This document shows, one piece after another, positions 27,167-36,611 of a DNA stretch of 64,000 nucleotides. The notes beneath the pieces are model-generated. The model searched no databases and was not told the origin of the DNA. It was given only the letters and a program-made list of their open reading frames with translations. This DNA is from an uncultured Eubacterium sp. GTDB taxonomy: Bacteria > Bacillota > Clostridia > Lachnospirales > Lachnospiraceae. Both the position numbers and the translations under genes were made by a program. Each line of letters opens with the position of its first letter. The stretch's first letter is position 1. The stretch lies in NCBI GenBank assembly GCA_934338065.1, contig CAKRGX010000002.1, forward strand, positions 136,167 through 200,166, written 5' to 3'.

Positions 27167-28932
27167 CCGTGCATCTCCTTATCTAACATCGTTTCAAAAT
27201 CATTCATCGGCATTGGTCTTGCATACAAGTATCCCTGTGCGACATCACAGCGTATTCCCCGAAGGTAATCCGCCTGATCTTCCGTTTCAACACCCTCGCA
27301 TACTACAGTCATATCCAGTTCCTGCGTCAATTCTACTGTCTTGCGGATAATAATCTTGCTCGTTTCTGAACTTTCAGTCTCATCAAGAAATGATTTGTCT
27401 ATCTTAATAATATCAACCGGCAGATCTTTGAGCAGATTTAAGGATGAATATCCCGTTCCAAAATCATCAATAGACCAACTGATACCGATTTCTTTCAGTT
27501 CTCCCATCACTGATGCAAGTTCCTTCAGATTGTTTCTAAAAATACGCTCTGTTAATTCCAATTCAATCAAACACGGGGAAACGTCATACTTTGCCAGAAC
27601 GCTTGCCACTCTGGAAACATAATCCCGGTTCTGCAGTAGAACACGCGACTGGTTGACCGAGATAGGAACACACTCTTTTTGCTGTTTTATCCTTTTTTTA
27701 ATCATCCGGCATACTTCGCCTAAAATATAAAAATCAAGTTCCACAATAAATCCATTTTTTTCAAAAACCGGAATAAACTCATCCGGGTATATCATCGTAC
27801 CATCATCACAAATCCATCGCACAAGAGCCTCTGCTCCTACGATCTCTCCGGAATCCAGATCAAATTTGGGCTGAAGAAAAGCCTTAAATTCCTTTTTCTC
27901 CAGTGCTTTTTTCATCTGCCGTTCGATCTTATGCGTTTTTTGCATATTCTGATATACTTCCGCATCATAATAAACAACATTTAACTGATCTGACGCCTGC
28001 GCTTTTCTCCTTGCAACACTGGCATATTCAACCATATCTTCCACAGGATCATTAAAATTCGTGACAAGATAAACTCCAATACACAATTTAAGAAAAACTT
28101 CTTCATATTGGGAACTGATCTGATTTTCAAAGTCCAACTGTAAGTGGTTAAGTACATCCCTCAGTTCGTTCTCATCACGATAACGAATAAAAAAGATAAA
28201 ATGATCCGCCACACTATGGCAGCAAAACACCACATTCCGACCATTATCTATGATCATTTTTGCAAATAAGGCTAATAACTCATCTGTCTTTTGAAAACCA
28301 TAAAGATTATTGATCTTTTCAAAATTTATAATCTCTGTGCAAAAAAACGCATAGGATTCTTCCTCGTCCGCTTCTGCCAGATGCTGCTTTACCAGTTTTT
28401 TAAACGCTTCTAATCTCAAAAGGCCGGTCACAACATCATAAGTTTTTCTTTCATCTTTTCTTTCTGAAATCCCACAGGAAAAATAACTTGGACTTTCTTC
28501 CAATACAGACTCCCTCGCTGAAGAAGTGTGAATGGAATTAATCACAAATTTTCCATTTTTATGCATAATGATCATCGTAAACCGCAGATTAGAATAATAA
28601 ATAGTTCCTTTCATCGGTATACGCAATTCCAATTCACCTACAGCCTGATAACATTCATCGCTCAGCTTGCACACATCAACGGTTACCACCTTGATCGCGC
28701 AATCACTTGGAACTTTATACAGTTCCTGGTCCAGAAGCGCCCGGAACTCCTCTCTGCTGTTTGCCACATAATACTTTTTTGACCCTTTCCATTGGATATG
28801 TTCTCCCACGCAAGTAAGTACACCGTCCATATCCCGTCTGACATAATAAGCATAGAAATGATTCAGTGCAATCTGTTTAACCTGTTCCTTTACAAAGGCC
28901 GCTGTTTCCTCCTTCTTCTCCTTCATCATCAC
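27163..28932 (-). CDS. EAL-domain c-di-GMP phosphodiesterase with NTF2-like and degenerate GGDEF domains
   Basis: Three domains in 589 residues: a SnoaL/NTF2-like sensor (about 15-150), a GGDEF-like domain (about 165-320) whose GGDEF motif is replaced by VADHF, so no cyclase activity is expected, and an EAL domain (about 335-580). The EAL domain keeps GAEALVRW, the Asn in SVNQS, ELTE, DDFGTGYSS, IKIDKS, VCEGVET and AQGYLY, so it should cleave c-di-GMP. No membrane segment is seen. It is co-translated with the ASST-like envelope gene. The start lies 10 nt behind a weak G-rich site; the ATG three bases later is also possible. Confidence 0.9.
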   Translation of the reverse strand: MMMKEKKEETAAFVKEQVKQIALNHFYAYYVRRDMDGVLTCVGEHIQWKGSKKYYVANSREEFRALLDQELYKVPSDCAIKVVTVDVCKLSDECYQAVGELELRIPMKGTIYYSNLRFTMIIMHKNGKFVINSIHTSSARESVLEESPSYFSCGISERKDERKTYDVVTGLLRLEAFKKLVKQHLAEADEEESYAFFCTEIINFEKINNLYGFQKTDELLALFAKMIIDNGRNVVFCCHSVADHFIFFIRYRDENELRDVLNHLQLDFENQISSQYEEVFLKLCIGVYLVTNFNDPVEDMVEYASVARRKAQASDQLNVVYYDAEVYQNMQKTHKIERQMKKALEKKEFKAFLQPKFDLDSGEIVGAEALVRWICDDGTMIYPDEFIPVFEKNGFIVELDFYILGEVCRMIKKRIKQQKECVPISVNQSRVLLQNRDYVSRVASVLAKYDVSPCLIELELTERIFRNNLKELASVMGELKEIGISWSIDDFGTGYSSLNLLKDLPVDIIKIDKSFLDETESSETSKIIIRKTVELTQELDMTVVCEGVETEDQADYLRGIRCDVAQGYLYARPMPMNDFETMLDKEMHG

Positions 28933-28976
28933 GTCTTTTCGCCCCCCTTTAGATCCGGTTTAACAATTACTTCCCG

Positions 28977-30584
28977 TTATTCTCTGTCCCACTTATCACA
29001 TAAAGCATTAATCTGATCCGTAAACTTAGCGGTATCTTTATTGCTAAGTCCTTCGTTCTTTCGTATCACACTCAGTAATCGCTGTCCGGCAGTCAGCAGA
29101 CGCTGGAACATGTCCCCTGCACGTTTCTTAGCTGCTGTCTTCTTCTTAACTGCAATTGGTAATGCTTCCTTCACAAATTCACCCCGGATGAGATCAAAGA
29201 CCGTCCCGCTGTAAGGTGCTGATGCCTGAAAAGCATAACTTTCCAAAGTATGTACAAACTGATCACAGACGGCATCTTCACCATGTACCACAAACACTCT
29301 CTTCGGTGGCTTTTCCGTAAAACTGTTGATCCACTTGAGCAGACCATTCTTATCTGCATGTCCGCTGATGCCTGCTATTTTTGTTATCTTTGCTTTGACT
29401 TCAATCGTCTCGCCAAATAATTTAACCTCTGTTGCTCCCTCCAGTAAAGAGCGTCCCAACGTTCCCCTTGTCTGGTATCCGACAAATACGATCGTACTCT
29501 CCGGTCTCCACAGATTATGCTTCAAGTGATGCCGGATACGGCCAGCCTCACACATTCCGGATGCAGAAAGAATAACCTTCGGGTTATGATCAAAATTAAT
29601 CGCCTTACTGTCATCACTGGTGATCGAAAGTTTCAGTCCCGGAAATCCGATTGGATTAATTCCTTTCTGAACGATAGCTTTCGCTTCTTCATCAAAACAC
29701 TCATGTACATTTTTTCCAAAAATATTCGTTGCCTCCACGGCAAGAGGGCTATCCACATAAACCTCAAAATCAGACACTGCCGTTACTCGTTTTTCCTCTT
29801 TTATCTGGCGCAGAAAGTATAATATTTCCTGTGTCCTTCCTACCGCAAAACAAGGAATAACGACATTTCCTCCCCGTTGAAATGTATCCTGAATAATAGA
29901 TGCCAGTTCTCCCACATAATCCGGCTTTTCTTCTCCATGCAACCTGTCACCATAAGTAGACTCCATAACAACATAATCCGCTTTTTTCGTATAGACCGGA
30001 TCACGAAGAATAGGCTTGTTGCTATTTCCCAGATCTCCTGAAAAAACAACTGTCCGTTCTTCTCCGTCCTCTTTTGCAAACACTTCAATTGATGAAGATC
30101 CTAACAAATGCCCTACATCCGTAAACCGGATAGAAACCTCGTCACAAATAGAGATTATCTTGTCATAATCACAAGGAACCAGCAGACGAACTGCTCCCAG
30201 TGCGTCCTCCATTGTATACAAAGGTTCATACAACTGCCCACCGGAGCGCTGTGCCTTACGATTTCGCCATTCTGCCTCGAACTGCTGGATATGAGCACTG
30301 TCTCTCAACATAATCTGGCTCAATTCCGCAGTAGCCTTTGTAGCATACACCTGTCCGCGAAACCCCCTGGCATACAGCATCGGCAGCAGACCGGTATGGT
30401 CAATATGAGCATGCGTAAGCAAAATAAAATCAATCTCCGAAGCATTGACAGGAATTTCCTGATTTTCAAACATATCCTGTCCTTGTTCCATCCCTATATC
30501 CACGCAGAATTTCTTTTCCCCAGCTTCCATAAAGTGACAACTCCCCGTCACCTCATGATCGGCCCCAATAAACACAAGTTTCAT
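28977..30584 (-). CDS. Metallo-beta-lactamase/beta-CASP RNA-processing-type hydrolase
   Basis: This 535-residue protein has the zinc motif THAHIDHTG (His-x-His-x-Asp-His), GHLLGSS, FSGDLGN and late HADKNG plus VVHGE motifs, and the beta-CASP insertion with AVGRTQEIL and SASGM. The family includes CPSF-type RNA nucleases (RNase J relatives, YsnI/MBL-fold). No signal peptide is seen. A strong promoter lies 30-60 bp upstream. Its RNA target is unknown; the EAL gene follows after 44 bp. Confidence 0.92.
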   Translation of the reverse strand: MKLVFIGADHEVTGSCHFMEAGEKKFCVDIGMEQGQDMFENQEIPVNASEIDFILLTHAHIDHTGLLPMLYARGFRGQVYATKATAELSQIMLRDSAHIQQFEAEWRNRKAQRSGGQLYEPLYTMEDALGAVRLLVPCDYDKIISICDEVSIRFTDVGHLLGSSSIEVFAKEDGEERTVVFSGDLGNSNKPILRDPVYTKKADYVVMESTYGDRLHGEEKPDYVGELASIIQDTFQRGGNVVIPCFAVGRTQEILYFLRQIKEEKRVTAVSDFEVYVDSPLAVEATNIFGKNVHECFDEEAKAIVQKGINPIGFPGLKLSITSDDSKAINFDHNPKVILSASGMCEAGRIRHHLKHNLWRPESTIVFVGYQTRGTLGRSLLEGATEVKLFGETIEVKAKITKIAGISGHADKNGLLKWINSFTEKPPKRVFVVHGEDAVCDQFVHTLESYAFQASAPYSGTVFDLIRGEFVKEALPIAVKKKTAAKKRAGDMFQRLLTAGQRLLSVIRKNEGLSNKDTAKFTDQINALCDKWDRE

Positions 30585-30615
30585 GCTATCGCCTTCTTTC
30601 CCACATATATTAATA

Positions 30616-30644
30616 ATTATAAAGGATTTTCAAACTTACGTCAA
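30616..30644 (-). promoter_or_regulatory. Promoter of the beta-CASP hydrolase gene
   Basis: TTGACG and a perfect TATAAT are exactly 17 bp apart on the minus strand. It diverges from the carbamate kinase promoter with only 25 bp between the two. Confidence 0.8.
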
Positions 30645-30669
30645 TACGAGGCCAGGTAAAATGTTAGGA

Positions 30670-30698
30670 TTGAATCTCTCTATTTTTTTTGCTATACT
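30670..30698 (+). promoter_or_regulatory. Promoter of carbamate kinase gene
   Basis: TTGAAT and TATACT are 17 bp apart, with a TGC extension before the -10. The start codon lies about 68 bp further on. Confidence 0.65.
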
Positions 30699-30765
30699 AT
30701 ATTTTAATAAACAGCGATTATATGAACAGAAGTCGACGTAAAGCGCCTTTGGAATGGAGGTTATC

Positions 30766-31686
30766 ATGAAAGAAAAAAGAATTGTTGTTGCTCTTGGAAG
30801 AAACGCCTTTGGAGAAACGTTCCCTGAGCAGAAAAAAAATGTTAAAAAAGCTGCTGAATCCATAGCAGATCTTGTCGAACAAAAATATCAGATTGTCATT
30901 ACTCATAGTAATGGGCCACAAGTTGGTATGATTCAGACGGCTATGACAGAGTTTGCACGATTAGACGAGCGTTATACCGTTGCACCAATGTCACTCTGCG
31001 GGGCGATGAGTCAGGGATATATCGGTTATGATCTGCAAAATGCTATCCGAAGTGAATTATTAGACCGTGGTATTTTCAAACCGGTGTCAACAGTAATCAC
31101 GCAGGTCCGGGTAGATCCATTTGACAAGGCTTTTCATCATCCGACAAAAGTAATTGGTCGTACCATGACCCGTGAAGAGGCAGATAAAGAGGAGGAAAAA
31201 GGAAACTTTGTAGTACCGGAAGGTGACGGTTACAGACGTATCATTGCTTCCCCTCATCCAATCGATATCTATGAGATTGATGCGATTACTGCGCTGCTTG
31301 ATGCAGGTCAGATCGTGATTGCCGCCGGAGGCGGTGGCATCCCGGTTATGGAACAGGGGACCAAACTAAAGGGTGCCAGTGCCGTAATCGAAAAGGACTA
31401 TACTGCCGCAAAACTGGCTGATATGATTGATGCTTCACATCTGCTTATCCTTACCTCAAAAGAGCAGTTAACTACCGATGATACAAAGGAAGCCATTGGA
31501 AATATCTCGGTAAACGATGCCGTAGGACTTATTGATAAGGGACATTTTGACGCAATAACATCTTTACCAAAGATAGAAGCGGGAGTCTCTTTTGTTTCCG
31601 CCGGTGAGGGACGTACTGCCATCATCACAAAACTTGAAAATGCTTATCAGGGTATGAAAGAACGAATGGGGACAATTATTAAATAA
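30766..31686 (+). CDS. arcC: Carbamate kinase
   Basis: A cytoplasmic amino acid kinase of 306 residues that makes ATP from carbamoyl phosphate and ADP. It starts MKEKRIVVALGRNAFGE, with HSNGPQVGM and AAGGGGIPV typical of ArcC. ATG 30766 has GGAGG 5 nt upstream and is preferred to ATG 30754. It stands alone here with its own promoter and terminator: no arcA or arcB is present in the window, so the source of carbamoyl phosphate must lie elsewhere. Confidence 0.95.
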   Translation: MKEKRIVVALGRNAFGETFPEQKKNVKKAAESIADLVEQKYQIVITHSNGPQVGMIQTAMTEFARLDERYTVAPMSLCGAMSQGYIGYDLQNAIRSELLDRGIFKPVSTVITQVRVDPFDKAFHHPTKVIGRTMTREEADKEEEKGNFVVPEGDGYRRIIASPHPIDIYEIDAITALLDAGQIVIAAGGGGIPVMEQGTKLKGASAVIEKDYTAAKLADMIDASHLLILTSKEQLTTDDTKEAIGNISVNDAVGLIDKGHFDAITSLPKIEAGVSFVSAGEGRTAIITKLENAYQGMKERMGTIIK

Positions 31687-31716
31687 TATTTATCATAAAA
31701 AATAACAAATCAAGCC

Positions 31717-31746
31717 AAAAAAGAAGCTCTCACAAGCTTCTTTTTT
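31717..31746. terminator. Bidirectional terminator between arcC and the M15 peptidase gene
   Basis: AAAAAAGAAGCT and AGCTTCTTTTTT form a perfect 12-bp stem with a CTCACA loop. The A-run and T-run serve either strand, fitting the convergent genes. Confidence 0.85.
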
Positions 31747-31808
31747 GTGTTTACAATTTCCTGTTGTTTTCAAAAATCCTGCTTCATTTTGCGCCCCCTG
31801 CTATTGTT

Positions 31809-33029
31809 TTAATATTCAAAATGCTGATAATCTTTGCTATCTGTCCATTCACCACCCCAGGAAAATCCATTTTTCTTGAATATCCTGTATACCATATCTT
31901 TTTTGTGAATCATCTTATCGGCATGCTCCCCTGTACAATGTTTCGGATCGCGTTCCAAATATTCTTCTGAATTTTTTGGAAAATATCCGTCTTTTCTGAC
32001 ATACGGATTGACACGAGGATTGATATCGATGGCCAAACCAAGCGCATGTTTTGATAAACAATTGGTCCCTTCTATCATACGATAGTTAAAAGCAGAAGAA
32101 TTATTCGCTTCCATTGAAAGTTCGTCACTGCCCTCATAATCATCTACCAGGCGTACACTCTCGATCGGATATTCCCACTTATATAACTGATAAAATACTT
32201 TCATTACCGGATAAGCAATCCTCTGATTGACAATCAACTCTCCCTCCTGCACCATTCCATGAAAATCATAATGCAGAATACGTATATACCGGAGATCATC
32301 AAGCGAAATGTCAGGATTTTCCCGGTAGGAAACCCCCATGATCTTTTCTTTGATATAATCCGGAAGCACGGCACTGTTAAAACCCTCCTTATACACTTTA
32401 TAGGTTCCTACATATCGTCTTCCTCTAAGCATCTGGTATAAATATAAAATTGTAAATACCAGCACGGCTGCCTCATAAAATTTTCTCACCGATGTAACAC
32501 CGGCAAATGTCAGAAGGAAGATAAACATGCGTGAAAACACAGTAATCCACCAGCAAAACTGCATGCGCCGGTTAGTTGATACATTTGCCATATCATCCGA
32601 TACCGCAACTGTCATATAGATCACTTTATACTCCATCCAGATTTCGAACAAAAAAGCAAAGAAGAAAACGATCAACGTTGCTATTATAAGCGCTGCGCTA
32701 TTAATAAAGAAAGGCATTACCCGGAGAGCGGTAGAAAGGCATCCGCTTATCACTGCCAGAAAGACGCCGCTTATAAATTGTTTATTATGCTTTAACAGCA
32801 TGAAACAACCAACAACAATACATAAGCATCCTATTACATCCGGGAATATGTCCAGTTGAAATTGTCCGCCAAGAATATTCTGTGTCACATACTCCTGAAT
32901 CTTTCCCTGTATCGTAATCCCGCCAACCGGTCCCTTAGGAACAACAAACGCAGGATAAACAATGCCGGGAGCAAGATAAAAATCCACTCCGGTAAAGAAA
33001 AGCCCGATTGCTATCAAGACAATTGCCAT
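31809..33029 (-). CDS. Membrane-anchored M15-family D,D-carboxypeptidase-like protein
   Basis: Residues 1-215 hold several membrane helices (IVLIAIGLFFTGV, DVIGCLCIVVGCFML, AALIIATLIVFFFAFLF, MFIFLLTFAGV, LVFTILYLYQML). Residues 220-406 form a VanY/M15 peptidase with SKHALGLAIDINP (zinc His and Asp) and the final HFEY. Such enzymes cut D-Ala from peptidoglycan stems. The protein is larger than simple VanY and its domain lies after the helices, most likely on the outer side. AAGGAGG precedes ATG. It is the last gene of the long minus operon. Confidence 0.85.
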   Translation of the reverse strand: MAIVLIAIGLFFTGVDFYLAPGIVYPAFVVPKGPVGGITIQGKIQEYVTQNILGGQFQLDIFPDVIGCLCIVVGCFMLLKHNKQFISGVFLAVISGCLSTALRVMPFFINSAALIIATLIVFFFAFLFEIWMEYKVIYMTVAVSDDMANVSTNRRMQFCWWITVFSRMFIFLLTFAGVTSVRKFYEAAVLVFTILYLYQMLRGRRYVGTYKVYKEGFNSAVLPDYIKEKIMGVSYRENPDISLDDLRYIRILHYDFHGMVQEGELIVNQRIAYPVMKVFYQLYKWEYPIESVRLVDDYEGSDELSMEANNSSAFNYRMIEGTNCLSKHALGLAIDINPRVNPYVRKDGYFPKNSEEYLERDPKHCTGEHADKMIHKKDMVYRIFKKNGFSWGGEWTDSKDYQHFEY

Positions 33030-33052
33030 ATGGTTTCCTCCTTATCAATGGA

Positions 33053-33226
33053 TCAATTTTGTTTCCTTACAATCTTATATTCATCATCTGTCTGATAAAA
33101 CGGACAGGACTCATATGAGGAACTCAAAAAACGCGCCATCTCATCTTCATCAAGATTGACTTCACATTCTGCATATCCGTCATCATCATATACGTAAAAT
33201 GCACAGAACTCGCAGTTCGTTATCAT
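33053..33226 (-). CDS. Small cysteine-rich protein, DUF6472-like (57 residues)
   Basis: This short gene reads MITNCEFCAFYVYDDDG at the start, has Cys5-x2-Cys8, a third Cys in AECEVNLDEDEMARF, a fourth in ESCPFYQ, and ends DDEYKIVRKQN. Four cysteines in 57 residues suggest zinc or iron binding. The pattern matches the small Lachnospiraceae family DUF6472 as I recall it. Its start overlaps the stop of the upstream gene (ATGA) and GGGGGTG lies 5 nt before. Function unknown. Confidence 0.8.
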   Translation of the reverse strand: MITNCEFCAFYVYDDDGYAECEVNLDEDEMARFLSSSYESCPFYQTDDEYKIVRKQN

Positions 33227-34689
33227 ATAGCACCCCCGAGCATTCCCTGATTGTATAATCCACTCAGATCAACGCCCCATTTGGAAAGTATTGTAAAGAG
33301 AGACATCACTGCCTCCTGACCATACTTCTGGCTGAAAGACTGAGTCAACTCCTGATTGATCGGCACTTCCTCGCCTTTCAATGGCAGTACTTCGCTATCT
33401 AACACACCCTCTGTCACATCTGCCGAAAGTGAATATTCCATCTTCTCGCCATCTGCCTCCTGTACTATATGCATACGGTCATACTGCATAGTAACACATT
33501 TACCCTTTTCAAGGTTCTTTACACTTCCCTCTGCTGTCATATTCATCCTAATGCCATCCTGTTCCTGATCTATCTTGACATTCAGTTTATTGGTTGCCTT
33601 TTCCAGTTCAGTAACTGTCTTCATATTCAGCAGTGTGCTGCCTTCTGCATCTGTAACATGATAAGCAGCTGTTTCCTTGCAGCTATCACCAGAAGTACCG
33701 GTATACTGCATCTGTGCTTTTACAGCAGTCTTACCCTTCTGCGCCACGGAAACAGTAAAGTTTTTATGGAATTCACCACTTTCTTCCGAAAAACTGATAT
33801 CACAACAAATCTCCGATTCATTCTTTCCCTTGATGACAGCCTTTAAACCAGTAAGTTCATCTCCTTCACCCAAAACGTCAAAAGAAAAATTTTCTGCACC
33901 GGATGACAGATCAGAAGCTGCTTCTTTCACCGCCTTTGCAATCGTTCCCTTTTGTACTTTACAGAGATTTTCCACTGTATCAAGAACAGCTTGCTCTCCC
34001 TCCGCAAATCCTGACAAACTGTTAAAGAACTGCTGGATAACTTCTTTGGAAACAGTCAGACGATAGCCTTTATCTATCTTCTCACATGTGATTCCATCGT
34101 ATACCGTCTCTCCCTGCTCATCAATGAATTTGCTAAGATCATCTTTTAATTGGGAAAACTGTTTGGCAGCCTCCTGCATTTTCTGAGAATTATCTTTCTT
34201 GCTGTCCTCGTCTGCCCCCAGAGTAAATACTTTATTCGCTATAAGCTCCGGAACCGCTATAGCAGCTTTCTGATCTTCCAAAGAAGCATATGCTTGTAAA
34301 GATATATTATTATCATCAACACCAGTGCTCAGATTCATACGTCCCTTTTTATTTTTCATATCCAGTTGAAATCCGATATCAATCTGAAGCTTGCTCAATA
34401 CAGCAGCAACTTCTTTTTCCAGTCCTGCATCCATCTTAAGGTTATATATCTTTACCGATGTATCCACACCATTATCCAGCATGGCCTTTACCATATCCGA
34501 TGTACCAAAATATTCTCCTGTCGATGTTTCGCAAATCTTGTCCGGTGTCTGCTTTAACAATTCAAACGCTTTTGTTTTGTTCGATTGAAACACCCCTAAA
34601 GCAGCCATAGCACCAAACGATATTCCCACAATGGCGGCGACAATGGCAATCACCAGCACAACCAATTTCTTGTTCTTTTTCTTTTCCAT
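33223..34689 (-). CDS. Membrane-anchored extracellular protein, DUF6583-like
   Basis: A 488-residue protein with a basic N-terminus and one membrane segment (about 9-31: LVVLVIAIVAAIVGISFGAMAAL), followed by a large, mostly beta-rich domain rich in Lys, Glu, Thr and Ser that would lie outside the cell. It resembles DUF6583, a family of unknown function in gut clostridia; this is memory-based. GGAGG precedes the ATG. It lies between a PAP2 phosphatase and the small cysteine protein in an envelope-flavoured operon. Confidence 0.65.
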   Translation of the reverse strand: MEKKKNKKLVVLVIAIVAAIVGISFGAMAALGVFQSNKTKAFELLKQTPDKICETSTGEYFGTSDMVKAMLDNGVDTSVKIYNLKMDAGLEKEVAAVLSKLQIDIGFQLDMKNKKGRMNLSTGVDDNNISLQAYASLEDQKAAIAVPELIANKVFTLGADEDSKKDNSQKMQEAAKQFSQLKDDLSKFIDEQGETVYDGITCEKIDKGYRLTVSKEVIQQFFNSLSGFAEGEQAVLDTVENLCKVQKGTIAKAVKEAASDLSSGAENFSFDVLGEGDELTGLKAVIKGKNESEICCDISFSEESGEFHKNFTVSVAQKGKTAVKAQMQYTGTSGDSCKETAAYHVTDAEGSTLLNMKTVTELEKATNKLNVKIDQEQDGIRMNMTAEGSVKNLEKGKCVTMQYDRMHIVQEADGEKMEYSLSADVTEGVLDSEVLPLKGEEVPINQELTQSFSQKYGQEAVMSLFTILSKWGVDLSGLYNQGMLGGAI

Positions 34690-34730
34690 ATTAATCCTCC
34701 TAATTTTATGTCAAAATGAGACAAAAAACA

Positions 34731-35282
34731 TCATAACATATTTTTATGTGAATGTAAAATATTCGATTGTTTTATTTTCTTAACAACCAGATATGAAACA
34801 ATTCCAAGAACAATCCCGATCAGCATACCAGCCAGAATATCGGTTGGGTAATGCACATAAAAATATAATCTCGTTGCCGACATAAAAACAGCAACGACCA
34901 ATGCCGCCACTCCCATACGGCGGTTCCACAAGACAATTGCCATAGCTGAAGCAAAAGAAGACATCGCATGACCGGATGGAAAAGAATAATCCGTTGGATT
35001 TGCTATCAGCAAAGGTATCTCCGGGTGTCTCCAGCAGGGACGCGGTCTTGCAACCAACGGCTTTAGTGTTATATTTCCTACGATCAAACAGAGAACAAGG
35101 GCTGCCAGTACAGTCACTCCTATCATCCGGGTCTTCTTTTTAATCACAAGGAAAAGTCCGATTGCGATCCAAAGGATCCCTCCTTCCCCAAGAAGTGTCA
35201 AAACTTTAAAAATTACTGTTATTATGTCATTATGTATCCATTGAAACCAATTTAAAATTGTTTCGTCAAAACAGGCAGTCAT
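34731..35282 (-). CDS. PAP2-family membrane phosphatase
   Basis: A 183-residue integral membrane phosphatase with the three PAP2 motifs: KPLVARPRP, PSGHAMS, and TRLYFYVHYPTD. Relatives dephosphorylate undecaprenyl pyrophosphate (BcrC-like) or phosphatidic acid. Five to six helices are visible. The context of a peptidoglycan peptidase and a GH10-like hydrolase fits lipid-carrier recycling, but a lipid role is equally possible. Confidence 0.9.
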   Translation of the reverse strand: MTACFDETILNWFQWIHNDIITVIFKVLTLLGEGGILWIAIGLFLVIKKKTRMIGVTVLAALVLCLIVGNITLKPLVARPRPCWRHPEIPLLIANPTDYSFPSGHAMSSFASAMAIVLWNRRMGVAALVVAVFMSATRLYFYVHYPTDILAGMLIGIVLGIVSYLVVKKIKQSNILHSHKNML

Positions 35283-35298
35283 TCCTTCTCCCTTCCAT

Positions 35299-36573
35299 CT
35301 ATTTTTTCTTCTTGACTTTAATGAGACAATACCTCTTCAACGATCCATAAGAGGCATAAATCTTTACTTTTCCTTTTTTTCTTGCCTTAACAAGCCCAGT
35401 CTTAGTAACCGTTGCAATCTTCTTGTTAGAAGATCGCCATTTCAGCTTTCCTGCAAGACGGCCTATAGAAATCGAGGCACGAAGACGATATTTCTTTCCT
35501 GCTTTCAGTGTCTTCCTGCTTTTACTCATATAGATCTTTCCTATTGATTCAAAATAATGCTTTAACTCTTTTGACGCACTGGCACGATACAGATCACTGT
35601 AAGAAAAAAGAACATAACCTTCCGTATTTCCAGTGCTTATCTCCGTTATCTGACGGGCAATGTTGCGTGAGGATTTCTGCCATCCCGGATCCTCAGTCAG
35701 TTTATACCCGGTTTTATACAAAGCCAGCCCCACATACATGGGAATATCGATCGAATTGATTTTCCTCCACGCCGACAACCTTGTTGTAAACAGCTTTGTT
35801 TTTTTACCTGCCAGAAGATAATGATCTGACCAGTATATCTGTGGCACAATGTAATCAATATAGCCCCGGCAGGATAGCCATGTCTTTACATCTGCCCCGA
35901 TTCTTTCACAGTAATTGATGTCTCCGGCAGGACTAATACCAAAAAGAAGCCTCTTATTTTTCTGCTTAACAGCATGATAAACAGATTGAACCATCCCATT
36001 CACATTTTTCATACGCGTAGCTTTATCCACTTTTTTATATTTTTTTTCATTGGTAGGATAAAAATAATCATCAAAATGAATTCCATCTACCGGATAATGT
36101 TCGATGATTTCTTTCACCTGACGCACAATACGATCTGTCGTAGAGTTCTGTCCCGGATCAAGTACTTTTTTTGCTGTGACACGATAAGGATTCATCCATG
36201 CATGAAACTTCAGACCATGCTTGTGTGCCGAAGAAACTAATATACTCAGCGGATTATAGGACAGTGCGGAGCCGGAACCCGATATATATCTGCTCCATCC
36301 CACAACAGAAGACGGATAAATAGCATCATCATACGCACGCACATGAAAATATACTGTATTACATCCATTTGCTTTAATATTAGCAAAAATCCGGTCTGCA
36401 TTTGCTCGAAATACACCTTCAGGCTTATCCTTTAAACCAAACTTCTCAAACTCAAAACAGGAAACCCAGACACCTCTCACCCCTAATGACCCTGCCTGTA
36501 CTTGTTTTTCCTGACTCATTCCACTCATACATAACAGAGTAAAAACTGTCATCATCCATATAAAACGCTTCAC
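35299..36573 (-). CDS. Secreted GHL10-type glycosyl hydrolase-like protein with Ig-like C-terminal domain
   Basis: An N-terminal signal peptide (VKRFIWMMTVFTLLCMSG) precedes a DUF187/GHL10 TIM-barrel (about residues 30-325; RGVWVSCFEF, VYFHVRAYDDAIYPSS, AWMNPYR, VDGIHFDDYFYP, VPQIYW). The last 70 residues are a very basic Big_2-like domain (KIATVTKTGLVKARKKGKVK). The start is GTG 36573, chosen because AAGGAG lies 7 nt upstream. Relatives act on cell-wall glycans or are structural; the exact substrate is unknown. Confidence 0.88.
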   Translation of the reverse strand: MKRFIWMMTVFTLLCMSGMSQEKQVQAGSLGVRGVWVSCFEFEKFGLKDKPEGVFRANADRIFANIKANGCNTVYFHVRAYDDAIYPSSVVGWSRYISGSGSALSYNPLSILVSSAHKHGLKFHAWMNPYRVTAKKVLDPGQNSTTDRIVRQVKEIIEHYPVDGIHFDDYFYPTNEKKYKKVDKATRMKNVNGMVQSVYHAVKQKNKRLLFGISPAGDINYCERIGADVKTWLSCRGYIDYIVPQIYWSDHYLLAGKKTKLFTTRLSAWRKINSIDIPMYVGLALYKTGYKLTEDPGWQKSSRNIARQITEISTGNTEGYVLFSYSDLYRASASKELKHYFESIGKIYMSKSRKTLKAGKKYRLRASISIGRLAGKLKWRSSNKKIATVTKTGLVKARKKGKVKIYASYGSLKRYCLIKVKKKK

Positions 36574-36611
36574 TCCTGTTCTCCTTCCTGCAAACAATAT
36601 CGTCTGCTCTT

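Noticed and set aside
30108..30659. 183-residue plus-strand frame opposite the beta-CASP gene
   Set aside because: Antisense shadow that also crosses the minus promoter; no ribosome binding site.
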